Source: Bryobacterales bacterium | GTDB taxonomy: Bacteria; Acidobacteriota; Terriglobia; Bryobacterales; Bryobacteraceae | DNA length: 8,567 nucleotides | Direction: 5' to 3' | NCBI GenBank assembly: GCA_003164075.1 | Contig: PLRZ01000542.1 | Coordinates: 1,236 to 9,802, forward strand | Shown here: positions 5,418 to 8,567 of the stretch, piece after piece | Layout of the letters: each line of letters starts with the position of its first letter | Position numbering within the stretch: position 1 is the stretch's first letter | Position numbers and translations under genes: made by a program | The notes under the pieces: model-generated | The model's database searches: none | What the model was told of the DNA's origin: nothing | What the model saw: only the letters and a program-made list of their open reading frames with translations

Positions 5418-5475
5418 CTTCTTGAGTGCCCTGCACGAATGGCGCGGACGTAAGAAAACCGATCCGGCCGCATGA
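5341..5475 (+). pseudogene. C-terminal remnant of a second antitoxin (VapB-like position)
   Basis: In the +1 frame relative to the preceding antitoxin there is an uninterrupted stretch after a TGA at 5338-5340. It ends with RDARDLVGDFWPEEES then IDDFLSALHEWRGRKKTDPAA and a TGA at 5473-5475. The sequence is strongly acidic then basic, with a DFWPEEESIDDFL core like the C-termini of antitoxins encoded just before VapC toxins. Its stop overlaps the ATG of the VapC stub as ATGA, the normal spacing for an antitoxin-toxin pair. It has no start codon of its own and no DNA-binding part. It is either the true end of the antitoxin at 5109 separated by a frameshift near 5345, or the tail of another antitoxin joined by deletion. 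Confidence 0.55.
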
Positions 5476-5552
5476 CTTCCATTGTGCTGGACACCGATGT
5501 GGTGTCGTTTCTCCTCAAAGGCGATACCCGGGCGATGCCTGGAGAGTGTTGA
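5472..5552 (+). pseudogene. VapC-type PIN-domain toxin, N-terminal stub
   Basis: The 26-codon frame MTSIVLDTDVVSFLLKGDTR then AMPGEC and TGA begins exactly like VapC PIN RNases. The LDTDVVSFLLKG segment includes the first active-site Asp of the PIN fold. Intact proteins run about 130 residues. After GDTRA I cannot find the remaining PIN blocks (further acidic residues, the NxxDF end) in any frame before the next gene at 5750. The 3' part is therefore deleted, not merely frameshifted. The ATGA overlap with the upstream antitoxin remnant confirms that this was a VapBC-like pair. It is non-functional as a nuclease. Confidence 0.7.
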
Positions 5553-5749
5553 CCTCCTCGAACATGCGCACAGCGGCCTTTACGGCATCGCCCAATGCGG
5601 CTTGCGGGTTTTGCTGTATTTACCTTCGGCCATCTCGATACCAAAATGGGCATTGAACGATCGTTGACGACGACGGCGTTCGGAAAAATCGAACGCTGGT
5701 GCGCTGAAGCCGGTCGCAAAGGAGACACCGTGGTTGGAACGAGGTCGGA

Positions 5750-7147
5750 ATGAGAGCCAATCGTCGCAAGATGGATTTAAGGGCGTCCAGCATGCACACC
5801 TTACCTTGGAAAACGAAGATTCACTTCATCCGGCTCCTCACATTAGCTCTTTTGTGCGGACCCTTCCTCGCGGCGCAGTCCGTCGATGACACGCAACTCA
5901 AGCAGGTTATTATCTTCGGCCGTCATGGGGTGCGGACTCCGATCTTGCCTAATACCGTCGCCGCTCCCGGCCTGTCCCTCGACGCTTTCTCCGCACTGCC
6001 ATTCCCGGCGTTCCCCATTTCGGGTATTGCCGTTTTGACCCCCAACGGTGGCACGAATGAGACAATCCTCGGCGGCTACTTTCGTCTCTGGCTCATCAAC
6101 GAGGGACTGCTGACCGGCAAGGACCCGGCCGACGCCGCCTTCGTATACTTACGGGCTAACGGGACTCCGCTGATCATCGGCACCGCGCAAGCCTTCGCGG
6201 CCGGCCTGCTCCCGGCGGCCAGCGTAAACGTCAATTCCTACATCCCACCGGCCAGCGACCCACTATTCGATCCGGTGGACGCGGGCGTCGCGCACCTCGA
6301 TTACCGGATGGCGGTCGCCGCCGTGAACGGACGTCTCGGCGGTACTCCACAGTCGTTGGCCTTCGCCTATGCCCCCGAGTTTGCCCTCACGCGCTCGATC
6401 TTGTTCAATTATCCCGTCGGCCAGACTCCGGTTCCCGCGGCCCCGCCAGGAAAGGTCGATGTCACCGCTATTCCCATCGACGTTGCGGCCGGAACTACCG
6501 CGTTGCCGGTCGACCTCGGAGGGTTGGTCGATGTTGCTGCCGCCATCGATCCTTTCGTCATGGAGTACGCGGATGGGCTGCCGGCGTCGGAGGTCGGCTG
6601 GGGACAGTTGACCGCCGGCGGCATCAGCCAGATCTTCCGCTTGTACGACCGTCTCCTCGATCTGGAATTCCGTACGCCCTATCTGGCTGGCGTGCAGAGT
6701 TCCAATATAGCCTCCCACGTGGTGCGCACTATGGTTCAGGCGGCCACCGGGAATCCGATGACCGGCGCACTGGGAACTCCGTCCACAAAAATGGTCGTAT
6801 TGGTGGCTTCGAACACCAATATCACCGGACTCGCCGCCCTGTTCCATCTCGACTGGCTGCTGCCGGGTTACCAGCCCGACGTCGCTGCTCCAGGCGGCGC
6901 TCTGGTGTTCGAACTGCGCCAATCGATGAGCACTGGGGAGTACATCGTCCGGGCGTCTTATGTCTCTCAGACCATGGACCAGTTGCATAATCAAACCAGC
7001 CTGACCCTAGCCGCGCCGCCGGCCAGCGCCCCAGTGTTCATCCCCGGTTGCAGTGTCCGCAATGCTACGTTCGACTGCCCTCTCGCGGACTTCGTGCAGG
7101 TGGCGAAGCACGCGATTGCCCCCCAATCCGCCGACCTGATGAACTAG
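5750..7147 (+). CDS. Secreted histidine acid phosphatase-fold protein with degenerate active site
   Basis: A 465-residue protein. A basic start and hydrophobic stretch (IHFIRLLTLALLCGPFLAAQ, about 24-43) form a Sec signal peptide with likely cleavage near AAQ-S. The branch-2 histidine phosphatase (acid phosphatase/phytase) nucleophile motif RHGVRTP is at 58-64. TPNGGTNETILGGYFRLWL and TAQAFAAGLLP follow, then LLPGYQPDVAAPGGALVFEL near residue 365-385, the family's typical post-catalytic block. Two other catalytic positions are lost. The conserved Arg before TAQAFA is Leu141, and the HDTN motif reads SNTN at 354-357, so both the second His and the proton-donor Asp are missing. It may be a pseudo-enzyme or have altered chemistry. 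GAGG at 5741-5744 supports the ATG at 5750; ATGs at 5771 and 5792 also keep the signal peptide. It appears to be transcribed alone. Confidence 0.85.
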   Translation: MRANRRKMDLRASSMHTLPWKTKIHFIRLLTLALLCGPFLAAQSVDDTQLKQVIIFGRHGVRTPILPNTVAAPGLSLDAFSALPFPAFPISGIAVLTPNGGTNETILGGYFRLWLINEGLLTGKDPADAAFVYLRANGTPLIIGTAQAFAAGLLPAASVNVNSYIPPASDPLFDPVDAGVAHLDYRMAVAAVNGRLGGTPQSLAFAYAPEFALTRSILFNYPVGQTPVPAAPPGKVDVTAIPIDVAAGTTALPVDLGGLVDVAAAIDPFVMEYADGLPASEVGWGQLTAGGISQIFRLYDRLLDLEFRTPYLAGVQSSNIASHVVRTMVQAATGNPMTGALGTPSTKMVVLVASNTNITGLAALFHLDWLLPGYQPDVAAPGGALVFELRQSMSTGEYIVRASYVSQTMDQLHNQTSLTLAAPPASAPVFIPGCSVRNATFDCPLADFVQVAKHAIAPQSADLMN

Positions 7148-7151
7148 TTTA

Positions 7152-7165
7152 GCCGGGACTCCGGC
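7152..7165 (+). terminator. Short GC hairpin after the phosphatase gene
   Basis: GCCGG-GACT-CCGGC forms a 5-bp stem with a tetraloop, 4 bases after the stop codon. No T-run follows, so termination activity is uncertain. Confidence 0.3.
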
Positions 7166-7627
7166 GGCGAATCGGCGGAAAGCTCCATTCAGCGCACGGG
7201 GGCAAGAGCACGATCTTAATGGTCTTACTGGCCGTTCAGCTCCTGGGCCCCCATCCTGTGAGAGAACTCGTCAACTTGGGTTCGCAACCCTACGCCGTCA
7301 GGCAGGATCTACGCGCGATTGGAGGTGCGGAGGAGATTTCGCACCAGGGATCCAGTGCGGCGGCTTCGGCTATGCGGATGGGCGCATTTCCAATAACCTG
7401 GAGGTCGCAAGCAGCCGGATGATCGTTGGTCGATGGCAAGGACAAATATCCGCCACCCCTCGAACCGGGACCACAAGCATTGACCAGGACTTCGGCAAGG
7501 TCAAGGATCTTCACATACATCGCACCTGCCCCGTCGGCAGGTGGTGCAAGGTCTCGGAACCTATTCATGCCTTGTCACTTCTGGCAGCCAGCCAGCACAT
7601 CCTGGCATCGAACGGCGCAGTCAGCAT

Positions 7628-7635
7628 GATATGAT
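7628..7635 (+). promoter_or_regulatory. Candidate extended -10 promoter of dxr
   Basis: TGATATGAT (7627-7635) matches the extended -10 pattern TGn-TATGAT. No good -35 is seen about 17 bp upstream (ATCGAA region), as is usual for extended -10 promoters. The predicted transcript would start near 7642, leaving a leader of about 23 bases before the ATG at 7665. No strong Shine-Dalgarno is visible in it. Confidence 0.35.
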
Positions 7636-7664
7636 GGCGGTACTTGGGATTAACGGCGCCGTCA

Positions 7665-8567
7665 ATGAAAACTCTCACCGTTTTGGGGTCCACGGGCTCC
7701 ATCGGAACCAACACTTTGGACGTTGTGCGGCGCCACCGGCAACAGTATCGGGTGTATGCCCTGGCGGCCGGCCGGAACGTCGACCTCCTGGCGGCTCAGA
7801 TCCTCGAATTCCAGCCCAAGGTTGCCGTCCTCGGAAGTTCCGACGGTGTGAGCCGTCTATCCAACAGGCTTCGGGAATCGGGGGTGCCGCGCGCGGCGTG
7901 GCCCGATTTGCTCACGGGCGATGCTGCGTTGGTCGCGATTTCGGTCGATGAGGAAGTTGATACCGTGATTTCGGCCATCGTCGGAGTCGCTGGCCTGGAA
8001 GCCACCTACGAAGCCATCCGGCACGGCAAACGGGTCGGGTTGGCGAATAAGGAAGTGTTGGTCTCGGGCGGCCGTCTGGTGATGGACGCCGTGCGGGAAT
8101 ACGGAGCCCTCCTGGTCCCGGTCGATAGCGAACATAACGGCGCGCACCAGTGCCTGCGGGCAGGCAACCGCAAAGAGGTTGCGCGGTTGATTCTGACCGC
8201 TTCGGGCGGCCCATTCCGCAATACTCCGCGCGAAGCGCTGGCCTCGGTGACTCCGGAGCAGGCCCTGAATCATCCGACATGGAAGATGGGAAACCGCATC
8301 ACCATCGACTGCGCCACCCTCATGAACAAGGGCTTCGAAGTGATTGAAGCCTGCTGGCTGTTCGATTTCGCCCCTTCGGAAGTGGACGTGGTGATTCATC
8401 CGCAATCCACCGTACATGCCATGGTCGAGTACCGCGATGGCAGCGTGCTGGCGCAGATTTCCGCGACGGACATGCGCATGCCCATTCAGTATGCGCTGAC
8501 TTATCCGGACCGGTGCGAGGCTCCGGTTCCGCGCATCGACTGGGCGCAGGCCCGGCAATGGGAGTTC
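7665..8567 (+). CDS. dxr: 1-deoxy-D-xylulose-5-phosphate reductoisomerase, 5' part (runs off the window)
   Basis: The first 301 codons of DXR (IspC), which converts DXP to 2-C-methyl-D-erythritol 4-phosphate with NADPH in the MEP isoprenoid pathway. The Rossmann motif GSTGSIG is at residues 8-14 and LANKE at 126-130. The metal-site block PVDSEHNGAHQCL is at 152-164 (D154 and E156 match the E. coli metal ligands). LTASGGPF (177-184), HPTWKMG (203-209) and the phosphate/metal block DCATLMNKGFEVIEACWLF (215-233, third metal ligand E225) follow, then the C-terminal domain start HPQSTVHAMVEYRDGS. Residue 216 is Cys where most DXRs have the phosphate-binding Ser (DSATxMNKG). About 85-100 residues are missing at the right edge. 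The ATG at 7665 is fixed by the family-typical MKTLTVLGSTG start. Confidence 0.96.
   Translation, partial: MKTLTVLGSTGSIGTNTLDVVRRHRQQYRVYALAAGRNVDLLAAQILEFQPKVAVLGSSDGVSRLSNRLRESGVPRAAWPDLLTGDAALVAISVDEEVDTVISAIVGVAGLEATYEAIRHGKRVGLANKEVLVSGGRLVMDAVREYGALLVPVDSEHNGAHQCLRAGNRKEVARLILTASGGPFRNTPREALASVTPEQALNHPTWKMGNRITIDCATLMNKGFEVIEACWLFDFAPSEVDVVIHPQSTVHAMVEYRDGSVLAQISATDMRMPIQYALTYPDRCEAPVPRIDWAQARQWEF

Larger units (their letters stand above)
7148..7664. other. 517-bp stretch without a recognisable gene
   Basis: On the plus strand one frame is free of stops from about 7142 to 7634, but its first ATG is at 7419 and the translation (for example GGFGYADGRISNNLEV then MIVGRWQGQISATPRTG) matches no family I know. 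A 92-codon minus-strand frame (7290-7568) is equally unrecognised. It may contain a decayed gene. The only functional signals I can point to are the hairpin at 7152 and the extended -10 element at 7628. Confidence 0.5.

Noticed and set aside
5426..5656. Plus-strand frames in the gap after the VapC stub
   Set aside because: I tried to continue the PIN domain in all three frames after GDTRA and found no PIN motifs. These frames appear non-coding.
6263..6994. 243-codon minus-strand frame inside the phosphatase
   Set aside because: It is a shadow ORF opposite a gene with a signal peptide and RHG motif. Gly/Arg/His-rich without domains.
7857..8558. 233-codon minus-strand frame at the right end
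   Set aside because: It is antisense to dxr, whose conserved motifs are unmistakable on the plus strand.

Overview
The window is high-GC bacterial DNA. Both ends carry conserved housekeeping genes and the middle is gene-poor accessory DNA. The styles of the DXR, NAD kinase and phosphatase proteins suggest an acidobacterium of the Solibacter/Bryobacter type. That is an impression from sequence, not a search result.

Left end (2-2245, + strand): three genes overlap slightly and look like one transcription unit. They are the 3' end of a TlyA-type rRNA 2'-O-methyltransferase, a complete NAD kinase (nadK), and a glutamate/dicarboxylate:cation symporter of the DAACS/SLC1 family. The symporter lacks a normally conserved cation-binding Asp.

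Middle (2246-5749): a cluster of toxin-antitoxin-like genes, several of them broken. On the minus strand there is a small membrane-anchored hypothetical gene interrupted by an in-frame amber codon, then an apparently intact HigB/HigA-like module (toxin first, ATGA overlap) with a candidate operator. On the plus strand there is a minimal nucleotidyltransferase followed by a HEPN partner with an internal deletion and frame change. This pair lies between two direct copies of a 31-bp repeat. Next comes a ribbon-helix-helix-type antitoxin whose start codon follows a perfect hairpin. Its 3' end runs into the out-of-frame C-terminus of a second antitoxin and a 26-residue stub of a VapC PIN toxin.

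Right end (5750-8567, + strand): a secreted histidine-acid-phosphatase-fold protein keeps RHGxRxP but has lost the distal Arg and the catalytic His-Asp pair. About 0.5 kb with no recognisable gene follows. The 5' 301 codons of dxr (DXP reductoisomerase, MEP isoprenoid pathway) run off the window edge and may be driven by an extended -10 promoter.

Overall, this reads as an integration or decay hotspot between the nadK and dxr loci. One TA pair (HigBA-like) looks functional and at least two other modules are wrecked. I see no rRNA, tRNA, CRISPR array or intact transposase. No novel system is demonstrable; the best leads are the divergent phosphatase, the repeat-flanked MNT/HEPN remnant and the RNA/DNA hairpin at the orphan antitoxin.
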